Shown: positions 9,001 through 18,088 of the stretch, piece by piece
Layout: each line of letters begins with the position of its first letter
Position numbering within the stretch: the first letter of the stretch is position 1
Assembly: GCA_964420285.1 (NCBI GenBank)
Contig: CAYQTE010000008.1
Location: forward strand, 1-64,000
Length of the DNA stretch: 64,000 nt
Reading direction: 5' to 3'
DNA from: CAYQTE01 sp964420285
Lineage (GTDB): Bacteria; Planctomycetota; Phycisphaerae; Tepidisphaerales; Tepidisphaeraceae
Notes under the pieces: model-generated
The model's input: only the letters and a program-made list of their open reading frames with translations
Told to the model about the DNA's origin: nothing
The model's database searches: none
Program-made: the position numbers and the translations under genes

Positions 9001-9822
9001 GGGCTGAAGCGTGACGGCCCTCAGAAAAGCGGAGACGGCCTCATCGAGCCGGCCCATTTCCAGCAGGCAGTTGCCGAAGTTGTAGTGGGCAACGGCAAAA
9101 TCGGGGCCCAGAGCGATGGCGGTTTGAAAGGACTGGACGGCGTCGTCGAACCGCCCGGCCGTCTGCAGCGCGTTGGCCAGATTGCAATGGGCCTGCTGCA
9201 GATTGGGCCGGATGGCGATGGCGCGTCGATGGGAGTCGATGGCCGCATCAAGCTGGCCAAGTTCCTTGAGCGTCGAGCCGAGATTGGTCCATGCGGCGGC
9301 GTTATCGTCCTGGCGCTGGACAACCTGCCGGAAAATATCCGCGGCTTCATTGAACTGGCCGTCATCCTTCAGCGCCACACCCAGATTGTTGAGCCGCTCA
9401 GTGTTATCCGGTTGCGCGGCCACCGCTTGTTGATAGATGGGGATCGACTCGCGAACCCGGCCCAGGGCACGAAGGGCGTTGGCATGCTGGAAATCGAGAT
9501 CGGCCAACTCCACGCGGGCTTCGAGGAGTTGTTCAATAAGCGGCAGCGCTTCGGCTGGCCGGTCGCGCGTGAGCAGGAGCACGGCCAGATTGAAGCGGGC
9601 TTCGTGATAATCCGGAAGCTCCGCCAGTGCCGCGCGGATAAGCCCTTCAGCCTGTGGCTGGCCGGCGTGCATGGCGATGGTGCCCAGCAGGTGAAGCGCA
9701 TGCGGGTTCCGCGGCTCGGCGGCGAGGATCTGCTGATAAAGAGCCTGCGCCTCGGCCAGCCGTCCGGCCTTCTGATGGCTCAGGGCGAGGTGAAGGGTCT
9801 GGTCGGTGGAGAGTTGGGTCAT
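6085..9822 (-). CDS. Double TPR plus GT9-like glycosyltransferase fusion
   Basis: A 1245-residue protein made of two copies of the same module in tandem: TPR repeats (about 1-350), a GT9-like domain (370-680), TPR repeats (720-960) and a second GT9-like domain (980-1245). Each GT9-like half ends in a matching block, DLVITVDTAVAHLAGAM and DLIITVDTAVAHLAGAM, followed by PDFRWLLDR.DTPWYP. This block matches the nucleotide-sugar-binding region of ADP-heptose-type transferases. TPRs probably hold the protein substrate or partner. A repeat core (8294-8350) encodes an in-frame insertion of about 20 residues containing PSPFTKGEGRGEG in the first GT half. No signal peptide is seen. Start at 9822 is preferred to 9870 because the TPR region begins at once. 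Confidence 0.8.
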   Translation of the reverse strand: MTQLSTDQTLHLALSHQKAGRLAEAQALYQQILAAEPRNPHALHLLGTIAMHAGQPQAEGLIRAALAELPDYHEARFNLAVLLLTRDRPAEALPLIEQLLEARVELADLDFQHANALRALGRVRESIPIYQQAVAAQPDNTERLNNLGVALKDDGQFNEAADIFRQVVQRQDDNAAAWTNLGSTLKELGQLDAAIDSHRRAIAIRPNLQQAHCNLANALQTAGRFDDAVQSFQTAIALGPDFAVAHYNFGNCLLEMGRLDEAVSAFLRAVTLQPDLHQALGNLGNALKHSGQLDQAIAVNRKALTLRPDIPEFHFNLALLLLLRGQIVEGWREYEWRLQTSHYLAAHRQQYTQPQWDGSPLLGRSLFIHCEQGLGDTIHFARYAAAVAAKASPSGSPAGPGQVCLQIPDGLSRLFRCLENITLVGPDSPPPQCDLRIPLLSLPHALGEPVFAAMGAATPYLRADPARRFNWRRRLADAWRAGRTTRDHLNSAPLSPSPFTKGEGRGEGSSASRPSQPRLRVGLVWAGGRSNANDKRRSISLADYAPLARADVQFVSLQVGPAAGEAKEAPPGMTLFDASPHLTDMADTADLIAELDLVITVDTAVAHLAGAMAKPVWNLISRIPDFRWLLDRTDTPWYPTMILFRQRVAGQWSDPISQLKRALDAVVAGARPADVHKLLATQPAESKPARGEPAESAPTSPAADAEALCRQGDQLARDNHINEAIAHYQRALQINPNHLDALTNLGNALNATGRAADALIPLDRALRLSPLNPDVLTYRGCALTALGQLDAAVESLQSALRERPAYTMARLHLANALADRHELEAAIDQLHQVIAENPDLVLAHFNLARCHIELQQPALALPALDQALRLSPGHAGTLSLRGTARGLLGQFDAADVAFRQSILLQPNAVEPHMGLAIALLVRGQYEAGWAEYEWRRRPVNKSVPIRRDLHQPDWDGSPLDGRSILIHAEQGKGDTIQFCRYVPEVVARGGNVIFECPPSLHRLIEFNQLAPRVEASALPGQPARYYSPVDVQLPLLSLPRVLKQPAFGQGGKPPPYLRADPKLIDCWQSRLAGATKRRRGRPPRVRPARIGLVWAGASAHPRDRIRSIPLAALAPLARDGVQFVSLQVGNAANQLQSPPTGMNILDMTADITDFADTAAILTQLDLIITVDTAVAHLAGAMGRPVWVLLASVPDFRWLLDRCDTPWYPSMRLYRQPQPADWSTPIAAIARDLSQWLIDRSLAASS
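8294..8350. repeat. Core of the GC-rich palindromic repeat inside a coding region
   Basis: The stretch contains CCCTCACCCCGACCCTCTCCC followed by its near inverse GGGCGAGGGGG around a TTAGTAAA centre, the same design as the 212-bp element cores. It lies inside the TPR/GT9 gene and is read through in frame. Confidence 0.7.
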
Positions 9823-9883
9823 GTGCAGAAGAAGCTTTACCGCAAAGACACCCGGACGCCAAGGTTGCAACAGGCCAAAGCCT

Positions 9884-11566
9884 TTACGTTGCGAGCTTCG
9901 ATAGCTCCGCGGCGACGCGTTCTATGGGGTCATACCAGTCGCCGGGAAAGGATTGGCGGAAGAGTTTCAATGATGGATACCAGGCCGTGTCATCGCGGTT
10001 GCGCAGCCAGCGAAAATCGGGGGCGTAATCCAGCAGGAGATACGTTTCCTTGCCCATTGCGCCGGCGAGGTGGGCCACGGCCGTATCGACGGTGATGACC
10101 AGGTCCATCGCGGCGATGGCGGCGGCGGTGTCGGCGAAATCGGTCAGGTGCATGGTGTGATCGGTGATGCGCAGGCCGTGCGATCGGTCGGCGATCTGGT
10201 CGGCGCCCTGGCCCAGTTGCAGGCTGAGGAACTGGATGTTGGGGTTGGCCAGCGGGGCCAGAGCGGTCAAAGGGATGGATCGCTGGCGATCGCGCTTATG
10301 GTAGCTGCCGCCGGCCCAGGTGAGGCCGACTTTGAGGCGTCGCGGGTCGGAGGACAGGCGTTCCTGCCAATCGGCCAGCAGAATGGGGTCGGGCTCGAGA
10401 TACGGCGGCTGAAGGCTGCCCGTGCCGAATTTGGTCAGGCCGAGAGCCAGCGGAAGACTCATCAGGGGGACGTGCAGATCGAACGGCGGCGGCGATGGCG
10501 GCTGGGCCATGTTGGGACCGCCGGGGATGACCTGGGCGACGCCGGGGAATTTCTGGAACAGTCGGAGGAGTTCGGGTTGGACTTCGAGGATGACCCGGCC
10601 GCCGCGTGCGGCGACATCGGGGGCGAAGCGGGCGAACATGATGGTGTCGCCGATGCCCTGTTCGGCGTGGAGGAGAATGGTCTGGCCGGAAATCTCCGCG
10701 CCATCCCAGACGGGGGAGGCGAATTGTTTCTTATGGCGACGGAGATAATCACTGGTTTTGAGCCGCCATTCGTATTCCTGCCAGCCCCGGTCGGTATCTC
10801 CCGAGGCGAGCAGGGCCATGCCAAAATTGGAATGGATATCGGCAAAAGTAGGCGCGGCAACCAGCGCCTTTTGGTATGTGGCCAGTGCGGCGTCGAGGTC
10901 GCCGTGCAGGTAAAAAAGGTTGGCCAGATTGCAGATGGCCGGCCCCAGATCGGGGCGAAGCGAAACGGCGTGGCGGGCGGATTCGATGGCGTCGTCGAGG
11001 CGGCCAACTTTCTCCAGGATGCTGGCCAGATTGTTGTATCCCTCGGCGATCTGCGGCTGCACCGCGACAGCCTGGCGAATGGCGGCCAGCGAACGTTCAA
11101 GCTGCCCCACTTCGCTCAACGCGTTGCCGATGTTGTTCAGTGCGACGTAATAATCCGGCCGCAGCGAGATGGCCTTGTCGTAATACTCAATCGCGGGAAT
11201 GAACTGGCCCTGATCGTGAAGGATATGCCCGATGTTGTAGATGGCCTCGGGGTAATTGGGCCGGAGCTTGACGGCCTCCTGATAGCATTCCAGGGCGGCG
11301 TTGATCTGGCCCTGGCCTTCGAGGGCATGGCCGAGATTGTTCCAGGCGGAGGGGTAATTGGGCTGGAGTTCCAAAGCCCGGCGGATGAGCGACTCGGCCT
11401 CGGGACGGCGAAGTTGAAAGCAGACCACGCCGAGCATGTGCAGGGCCGGCGCGTTATCGGGGACTTTGGCGAGAATCTGTCGATAAGCGGATTCGGCCTC
11501 GGCGAGACGGCCGGCTTGCTGGAATTTGAGTGCGGCTTCGAGGGCCTGATCGAGAGTGAGTTCCAT
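9884..11566 (-). CDS. TPR plus GT9-like glycosyltransferase, single module
   Basis: A 560-residue paralogue of one half of its downstream neighbour. The first 290 residues are TPR repeats of 34 residues with the usual A-x-x-x-Y/A-x-x-A pattern (for example NYPSAWNNLGHALEGQGQ). They are followed by a GT9-like domain with ILLHAEQGIGDTIMFARF and DLVITVDTAVAHLAGAMGKE. The likely role is transfer of a sugar to a protein or cell-surface acceptor; donor and acceptor are unknown. It starts at an ATG 14 bp after the von Willebrand gene stop and ends about 60 bp before the double-module gene, so the three are probably one transcript. Confidence 0.8.
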   Translation of the reverse strand: MELTLDQALEAALKFQQAGRLAEAESAYRQILAKVPDNAPALHMLGVVCFQLRRPEAESLIRRALELQPNYPSAWNNLGHALEGQGQINAALECYQEAVKLRPNYPEAIYNIGHILHDQGQFIPAIEYYDKAISLRPDYYVALNNIGNALSEVGQLERSLAAIRQAVAVQPQIAEGYNNLASILEKVGRLDDAIESARHAVSLRPDLGPAICNLANLFYLHGDLDAALATYQKALVAAPTFADIHSNFGMALLASGDTDRGWQEYEWRLKTSDYLRRHKKQFASPVWDGAEISGQTILLHAEQGIGDTIMFARFAPDVAARGGRVILEVQPELLRLFQKFPGVAQVIPGGPNMAQPPSPPPFDLHVPLMSLPLALGLTKFGTGSLQPPYLEPDPILLADWQERLSSDPRRLKVGLTWAGGSYHKRDRQRSIPLTALAPLANPNIQFLSLQLGQGADQIADRSHGLRITDHTMHLTDFADTAAAIAAMDLVITVDTAVAHLAGAMGKETYLLLDYAPDFRWLRNRDDTAWYPSLKLFRQSFPGDWYDPIERVAAELSKLAT

Positions 11567-11580
11567 AAATCAATTCGACT

Positions 11581-14196
11581 CTACGGCAACTGCCATCGGC
11601 GACGCAAGGCCCATTCGACGGCGATGAGGAGGATGAAGAGGCTGGCCTGGATGGGGAGATCGACGACGGCCGGCCATGCCGGCTGGTGGCCGAGCAGAGC
11701 CAGGGCCGATCGCGGGAAATCGGCCAGCGGAATCGTGCGCTGTTGAAGCGTGCCGGTTTGCGGATCGGCGCGGATGAGTTGATCGATGAGGGATGTGAAG
11801 TCTGCGATCCGGCAGGTGTAGCCGCCGGTCTGCTCGGCGATCTTCGCCATCAGGTCGGGATTGGCGGCCAGTTTGGACATTTCGTCGGCGGGAGGGATGA
11901 CGGTGAAGTTGAGCGTCTGGCGACCCAGTTCCTTGCCGTCTTTGGAGGCGACGAGCTGAATGGAGTATTGGCCGGTGGTCAGATTGACCAGGGCGGCATC
12001 GTACATGCCGGTGCGGACCTGCGAGAGTTGCATGGGCTGTGTAGCCAACTGCGTGGATGGCGGCGCGCGTGGAGTGGTTGCGCCGGGGCTGGGCTTGGCA
12101 TTGGAAAGCGTCATGTTGACCTGGGCGTAATTGGTGGCGTCGCCGTGTTCGTCGCGAACCAGGGCGCGAACGCCAACACGCTGGCCGAACTGGTAGACGG
12201 ATTTGTCCAGCAGGCCGATGATGCCGGCGCCCTGCTGGCGGTTGCGGACATCTTCACCGGCCAGCCAGCGGACCAGTTGGCCCCAAAAACGGTTGTAAGG
12301 GCTGGCCTGGCCCAGTCCATACAAGGGGAGATACCAGAGATACGTTGTATCGGCGGTAAAGACAGCGCTGCGGCCCAGTCCGAAACGCTGCACGGCCAGA
12401 ACGATCTGAGGCGAGCCGTCGGGAGCGGTCTTGCCGGGATGAGTCAGCAGAATCTGGGCGCCGCTCTTGGCCGCTCCGACGACGACATTGCCGCGCAGGG
12501 TTGGGAGATCGTTCTTTGGCTTCGTACCGGCGGAGGTGAACCAATCGGACAAACCCTCCAGGGCCGGATGAGCCAGTCCCTCGGGAGTGAGCTGCGGGAT
12601 GAAGGGTGTGGTTTCCTGCGGCGAGGATTTGTCGCCGACCAGGACGGGGAGAGCGGCTTCCAGGGGCGAGTCCTTGTAACCGCCGGGGCCGAATGTCGTT
12701 TCGCCGCCGATCATGAGCAGGCTGCCGCCGTCGGTGACACGCGCGGAGATGGCGGATTGTTGCTCGCGGGTGAGGTAGCTGGAATCGAGATCGCCGATGA
12801 TGATGACGTCGAATTTCTTCCAGGCGGCCGCTGTGGTGGGAAGGGCGGTGAAGCTGGTCCCATCGACCGTGCCGCCGGCGGCGAAGCGATCCTGCTGAAT
12901 GCGCAGATACGTGGCGACCTCGACATTGGGATCACCGCCCAGGGCGCGGAAGAGCTGGCGATATTCCGGCCGGACCCGGCCTTCAATGTAGAGCACGCGG
13001 ATGCGCGGATCGAGAGCCAGGCCCTGAAACTCCTGGCGGTTGTCGACGACGCTGCGCTCGCCGGGGATGGGATCGATCCAGATGGCGATGCGATGCACGC
13101 CGGTGGTCGGCGGGGTGTACGTAAACGGAACCGTCTGCCCGGCCGGTGAGGCGCGGAGGACGAGGGATTGTTTGGTGATCGAGCCGGCCGGCTTGCCGGT
13201 GGCGTCGATCTCAGCCATTTGCACATCGACCAGGCGATCGTTCAGGGCGGTCGAGGAGATGTGGGCGGTCAGCGTGGATTGATGGCCGACAATCAGATCA
13301 TCGGAGGCGTCTATGCTGTCGACGGCGACATTGGGGATGTTGGCGGGCTCGGCCTGATCGGACCCGACGACGACGGTGTTGACGGGATGGGGAGAATTCT
13401 TCAGAGCGGCGACAGGATCGGGCGTGGTGTTGTCCTGGCCGTCGGAAAGAAGGATGACAGCGGCATCGGTGCGAGGCGAGCGGGCCTCGGCGGCGGAAAT
13501 TCCGGCCAGCAGGTCGGTGCTCTGGCCGTCGGCGGTCATGGAGGCCAGTTTGTCGGCGCGATCGAGATCGCGGGTGGTGGTGTCGAAGGTGAGAAACGAG
13601 GGGACGAAATGTTCGTTGATGCGGGGCAGTTGGGGTTGGATGGCCTGCCAGATGGACTGGATACGGCTGGGGCCGTTGGGGACATCGGGGAAGCTCATCG
13701 AGGCGGATGTGTCGATGGCGAAGACGAGCGGCCGGACCGGAACGGGTTTGACGACGAAGCTGAGCACCGGCTCAAAAAGCATGGGAATGAGCACGACGAT
13801 GGCGGCGATGCGGAGTGCGATGAGAGTGGCGGTGCGAGGGATTCCGAGTCGGGGGATGAGATCGAGATAGAAGGTGATGCAGAGGAGGCCGATGAGGATG
13901 GGGGTCCAGACGAGGCCGGCAAGAGGACCATGCAGAGAGGGGAGCAGCAGGACCAGGAGTGTGCCGGTGACGCCGGTGAGGATGAGGAGCATGCGGACGG
14001 CGTCGGCGGTCATTCTCCAGAAGGGGGTGAAGAGGGATTTGAGGATGAAGAGAAACGGGTTGCGCGGATGGGTGGAGGATTTCCAGGGCTTGGTGACGGC
14101 GGCGTGGATGATGAGCAGGAGGGTGGCGGCGATGCAGATCCACGCCCACAGATCGAGCGGACCCTGGCGGAGCATCTGGAGGGAGGAGTAACTCAC
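11581..14196 (-). CDS. Membrane protein with von Willebrand A and GATase-like domains
   Basis: An 871-residue protein with four to five N-terminal membrane helices (about 15-150), a von Willebrand A domain with the metal site DTSAS near 161 and a later SDGQD block, an Ig-like middle part, and a class I glutamine-amidotransferase-like Rossmann part (VIIIGDLDSSYLTREQQSAI then LLMIGGETTFGPGGY). A last hydrophobic helix precedes the basic end RRRWQLP. This is the architecture of the large BatA/GATase-like proteins frequent in planctomycetes. The usual MoxR ATPase and DUF58 partners are absent here. The start codon is GTG (14196) with only a weak ribosome site. Confidence 0.75.
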   Translation of the reverse strand: MSYSSLQMLRQGPLDLWAWICIAATLLLIIHAAVTKPWKSSTHPRNPFLFILKSLFTPFWRMTADAVRMLLILTGVTGTLLVLLLPSLHGPLAGLVWTPILIGLLCITFYLDLIPRLGIPRTATLIALRIAAIVVLIPMLFEPVLSFVVKPVPVRPLVFAIDTSASMSFPDVPNGPSRIQSIWQAIQPQLPRINEHFVPSFLTFDTTTRDLDRADKLASMTADGQSTDLLAGISAAEARSPRTDAAVILLSDGQDNTTPDPVAALKNSPHPVNTVVVGSDQAEPANIPNVAVDSIDASDDLIVGHQSTLTAHISSTALNDRLVDVQMAEIDATGKPAGSITKQSLVLRASPAGQTVPFTYTPPTTGVHRIAIWIDPIPGERSVVDNRQEFQGLALDPRIRVLYIEGRVRPEYRQLFRALGGDPNVEVATYLRIQQDRFAAGGTVDGTSFTALPTTAAAWKKFDVIIIGDLDSSYLTREQQSAISARVTDGGSLLMIGGETTFGPGGYKDSPLEAALPVLVGDKSSPQETTPFIPQLTPEGLAHPALEGLSDWFTSAGTKPKNDLPTLRGNVVVGAAKSGAQILLTHPGKTAPDGSPQIVLAVQRFGLGRSAVFTADTTYLWYLPLYGLGQASPYNRFWGQLVRWLAGEDVRNRQQGAGIIGLLDKSVYQFGQRVGVRALVRDEHGDATNYAQVNMTLSNAKPSPGATTPRAPPSTQLATQPMQLSQVRTGMYDAALVNLTTGQYSIQLVASKDGKELGRQTLNFTVIPPADEMSKLAANPDLMAKIAEQTGGYTCRIADFTSLIDQLIRADPQTGTLQQRTIPLADFPRSALALLGHQPAWPAVVDLPIQASLFILLIAVEWALRRRWQLP

Positions 14197-14205
14197 AGGG
14201 GTATT

Positions 14206-16352
14206 CTATCGTGATGCGGGCAACGGTGCGGGCGCCAGGGGAATGAAAACCAACCGGGTGTCGGGCAATTGCGAGCCGGGCGGTCGGGGGTCAGCACTGA
14301 CAAGTTCGCTTGTGCCCGCGGGCTCCGGCGAGCCCGTTCGAGCCGCCGCCAGCAGGGCGGGTTCGTAGGCCGGATCGGTCACGCCGGCCCGATCGAGATA
14401 AATGCCGGAGTAATTTTGGGAGCGAAGCGCCGCCACCAGTTGCGGCGGGGGAAGCTGCGCCAGATCTCGATAGGCGATATCGCCGGGCCGGCCGCGAACG
14501 GCGCCATAGCTCCAGCAGAGCGTGCTGGAATGAAGATATCCGCGGAAGAGATCGTAATCCGCCATCAATCCCGGCGGTGTGGATTCCGGGAACGGCATGT
14601 AGGGAAGCTGAAAGATGCGGCTGCCCCTGGGCACGGCCGATTCGATGGCATGGACGAAATCAGCGTCGGAATTGAACGAATCGGCCGACGCGCGGTAATC
14701 GGGCGTCCAGTCGGGGATTTGATCGTAGGCGCTTATCAGAGCGAAGAGAATCAAACAGGCGACAATGAGGCGGCCGAGTTCCGCTTTCGCGCGATAACGC
14801 CGACGGAGCAGCGCGATCAGTTCGTCCAAACCGATGGCCACGGCCGCCAGGGCCAGAAAAGCGATGCAGATGCTCATGCGGTCATAGGCGCGGATGATCG
14901 GCGAGACCAGCAGAGAGAAGATGGCGCCGAATCCGCCGTAGGTGGCCAGAAGAAAAGCGGCGAGATTGAGCGTTGCCAGCGGGCCGAGCCAATCCAGAGN
15001 NNNNNNNNNNNNNNNNNNNNNNNNNNNNNNNNNNNNNNNNNNNNNNNNNNNNNNNNNNNNNNNNNNNNNNNNNNNNNNNNNNNNNNNNNNNNNNNNNNNG
15101 CCAGAAGAAAAGCGGCGAGATTGAGCGTTGCCAGCGGGCCGAGCCAATCCAGAGCGGAGTGTGACGCAATCGGCGGGTCGATTCTGTTCCCTCTCCCTGT
15201 ACTCAGGGGGAGGGTTCGGGTGGGGGTTGGTGTGGGTGGCGACGTCAAGAACGAAGAACCCCCACCCCTGCCCTCCCCCTGGGTACAGGGAGAGGGTGAA
15301 AGAGGAACAGTGCGCCGGGAAAATGCGGCGACGGTCTTTATGAGTGCGATCGCCAAAAGCGAAAGAAATCCGATGGCGGCGACGGCGCCCAGTCCGGCGA
15401 GATTGGACTCATTGACGTTGGGAAAAAAGGCGTCGTTGTATTTATGAAACAGGTGCCGCAGGATCGGGATCCGGTTGTTCGCAACAGGAAGGACCAGATA
15501 CGTGAATTTCAGCGCGAAAGCTTCGGCGTCGGTGGCTTTGCGCGTGATGGCCGTGGGATTGGCGCCATGATGCATTTGATACAGCCACGTGGGAAGCGTT
15601 TGCACGCCCAACATCGCGATCGAAACCAGCAGGAGCAACCCGGTCTGCGCCAGCCGGCGCGGTCGACGATGCAACACAAAACCGACGGCCCCGCCGATGA
15701 GAACCAGATAGGCGCTGAAGAACCCGTAATAAAGTCCGCTGGCGGTCGTGAGAGCGATGACGGCGACGGCGGCGAGAAATCGGCGGCGTGGAATGTCATC
15801 CGGCCCCATCAGCCGCAGTGCGACGAGGATCGCCAGGGGAAGCATGAAGTACGCGCTGAGCATCAGGTGGTCCTGATTCTGAAAGAAGTGATACGGCGCC
15901 AGCGCGAAAAGGACGGAGATGGTGACGGCGACCGCCCGCGAAATGCCGAGTTGGCGCAACGCAAGCAACGCCGTGATGGCCGCCAGCGGATAGCCGGCCA
16001 GATAAAAGATGTTGACGGCGACGGCCCAGTTTCCGGTCAGGAAGCACAACAGTTTCAGTGTGACCAGGTGCAGGAGGTCGCAGTTGGGAAGATCGACAAG
16101 ATCGGCGCCGGCGGGTGCGCCGAGAAAAGGATTGTGAAACCAGCCGCCGGTGTCCTGAATGGTCTTGGCGAAGGTAAGATAGTACATCGTGTCGCCGCCG
16201 ACATAGTGAAACGGGATGTCAAGGCGTTGGGGAATTCCAGCGACCACGAAGAAGCCGAACAACGCCAACACCGCCGCCAGCACGGCGTCACGGGGGACAT
16301 AGCGCCGGCCTGGGGCACTGGCGGGGCGGATTGAAGGGGGCGATTTCTTCAT
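14206..16352 (-). CDS. Polytopic membrane protein, GT-C-like, interrupted by an assembly gap
   Basis: First gene product of a paralogous trio. The 100 N at 15000-15099 split it, but both sides carry the same 55 bases; removing the Ns and one copy restores 1992 nt, an open frame of 663 residues. About eleven membrane helices make up the N-terminal two thirds, followed by an outer soluble tail with IFQLPYMPFPE, ADYDLFRGYLHSS and WSYGAVRGR. A DT pair in the first loop (VGGDTMYYLT) recalls GT-C glycosyltransferases, which use polyprenyl-linked sugars. A repeat core adds about 50 Pro/Ser-rich residues in frame near residue 350. Its start overlaps the stop of the next paralogue by 4 bp (ATGA), implying an operon. 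The transferase role is an inference. Confidence 0.7.
15000..15099. other. Assembly gap of 100 N
   Basis: Exactly 100 unknown bases. The 55 bases before it (14945-14999) are identical to the 55 after it (15100-15154), so this is most likely a false gap between two contigs that overlap, not missing sequence. Confidence 0.9.
15186..15306. repeat. Palindromic repeat core inside a coding region
   Basis: Two blocks, CCCTCTCCCTGTACTCAGGG and CCCTCCCCCTGGGTACAGGG, stand about 65 bp apart, as in the centre of the 212-bp element, but the TIR ends are missing. It is translated in frame within the membrane protein gene as a linker rich in Pro, Thr and Ser. Confidence 0.75.
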
Positions 16353-18088
16353 GGTCGCGACGGTAAGGGGAAGAAGAGCAGACGGCCGTCGTCGCTGACG
16401 ATGGGACTATGCCCGCAGACAACTTGAAGTTGTGCGACCAAGTCTGGCAACTGCGGCCGGTCGCAAAATGTGTCGACATAGATGCCGCGGAAATTCATGT
16501 CGCGCAGCTCGGAGATCATTTGTGGCAGGGGATGCAACGCGACAGCCGCAAGCCTGTTGGCATTATCGCGGCCGCGCATCGCGCCGTAATTCCATTTCAG
16601 GGTGTCGGAGTGAAAGTATCCGCGGAAGAGATCGTAATCGGCCATGCGTCCATACGGCGTGGCTTCGGGGAACGCGACGCCGGGAAGCTGAAAGATCGCG
16701 GCGTCGCGGCCGACGGTCGATTCGATTTGCCCGACAAAATTCCGGTCCGAATTCCAATGCGCGGCGATGGCGGGCTCGTCGATTCCGAGGCCGGGAATCT
16801 GCTCATAGATCGCCGCAAGCAAGAGCACGGCCAGAGCGGCGATGGCCCATTTGCCTGTCGATCGAGATGCATGTGCCGCAACGAAACGATCGACGAGAAT
16901 CGCCAGGGCACAGAGGGAGAAGAAGTCCAGGCAGATGCTCAGGCGGCCCCAGGAGCGAATCATGGGTGTTACCAGGAAGGCGAAAATGGCGCCGAATCCG
17001 CCCAGCGTTCCCAGCAGAATGCCAGCGACGGTAAATGCCGCCAGCACGCCCAGCGGCCGGGCGACATGAATGCCGGCACAACCAGCCAATGCGACACCCA
17101 GCAGGATGAGGATGCCGGCAGCAGTCAGGAGGCCGACGCCGGCGTAACGCGATTCGGACGGCCAAACAGTCCGGTCGTATTCTCGGGTGATGCCGGCCAG
17201 GCCGGGAACGCGATCGCCCACCACCGGCATCAGCAGGTAAGTCAGCCGCAGCGCATAGACTTCGGATTCGCCGCTGAGGCGGATGTCGGCCTGCGGATTG
17301 GGCCCGGCGGTGGCTCGATGGTACAGATTCGGTGCGGTATTCAGCAGAATGCCGATCAGCAGGACCACCAGAAAGAACGCCGGCGCTGACAGGCGATTCC
17401 ATCGCCCGGCGCGCAGCGCGCCCAGACCGCCGCCCAGTGCGATGAAGAACCCCACAAAACACGAGTAGTAGATGCCCGTCGACACCGTCGCCAGGAGGAT
17501 CAGGGCGGCGAAAATCGACCTGCGCCGCCCCGTTGAACCGCCCAGCGGGAAGTCCTCGCCGTCGGCCAGCCGGATCGCGATCGCCAGTGCGGGGGGCAGC
17601 ATGATGTAGAACGCCAGAAACATGTGCTGCATGCGAAAGAAGTGATACGTCGACAGCGCAAACAGCGTCGCGGCCGCCGCCGATGCCGCACGGGAAATCT
17701 TCAATTGTCGCAACGCGGCCGTCGCCGTGACGGCGGCCAGCGGGAATCCAATAAAATAAAAGAGGTTCAGCGCCGTGACGAAATTTGTTGCGCACAAGTT
17801 GCAGAGCTTCAGCCCCAGCAGATTCAGATCATCGCACATGGGGTAGTCGAGCATGTTCATCCCGCCCGGCGCGCCCAGCAGGGGATTGCCAAAGAACCAG
17901 CCGGTCTGGCGGATGGTCTTGGAACAGGTCAGGTAGAAGAAGTAATCGCCGCCGGAATATTGAAGCGGCAGGCTCCAATGCGAAAGTTGCCACAGACGCA
18001 ACACAGTTGCGGCGACGATCGACGACAGGCCGGCCGAGGCAAGATAAGGCCATGCCGAACTGAGAAATTTTCGGCTGGCGAAAGTCAT
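16349..18088 (-). CDS. Polytopic membrane protein, GT-C-like, paralogue 2
   Basis: A 579-residue protein with about eleven membrane helices and a C-terminal soluble part. It shares with its two neighbours the first-loop acid motif (YSGGDYFFYLTCSKTI), the helix-loop LGGFGAIFAFLVTPMIRSWGR, and the tail blocks IFQLPGVAFPE, ADYDLFRGYFHS and WNYGAMRGR. The length and topology match GT-C-fold transferases or related polyprenyl-sugar handling proteins, though I cannot assign a known family. ATGA overlaps of 4 bp at both ends link it tightly to the paralogues on each side. No signal peptide separate from the first helix. Confidence 0.7.
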   Translation of the reverse strand: MTFASRKFLSSAWPYLASAGLSSIVAATVLRLWQLSHWSLPLQYSGGDYFFYLTCSKTIRQTGWFFGNPLLGAPGGMNMLDYPMCDDLNLLGLKLCNLCATNFVTALNLFYFIGFPLAAVTATAALRQLKISRAASAAAATLFALSTYHFFRMQHMFLAFYIMLPPALAIAIRLADGEDFPLGGSTGRRRSIFAALILLATVSTGIYYSCFVGFFIALGGGLGALRAGRWNRLSAPAFFLVVLLIGILLNTAPNLYHRATAGPNPQADIRLSGESEVYALRLTYLLMPVVGDRVPGLAGITREYDRTVWPSESRYAGVGLLTAAGILILLGVALAGCAGIHVARPLGVLAAFTVAGILLGTLGGFGAIFAFLVTPMIRSWGRLSICLDFFSLCALAILVDRFVAAHASRSTGKWAIAALAVLLLAAIYEQIPGLGIDEPAIAAHWNSDRNFVGQIESTVGRDAAIFQLPGVAFPEATPYGRMADYDLFRGYFHSDTLKWNYGAMRGRDNANRLAAVALHPLPQMISELRDMNFRGIYVDTFCDRPQLPDLVAQLQVVCGHSPIVSDDGRLLFFPLPSRP

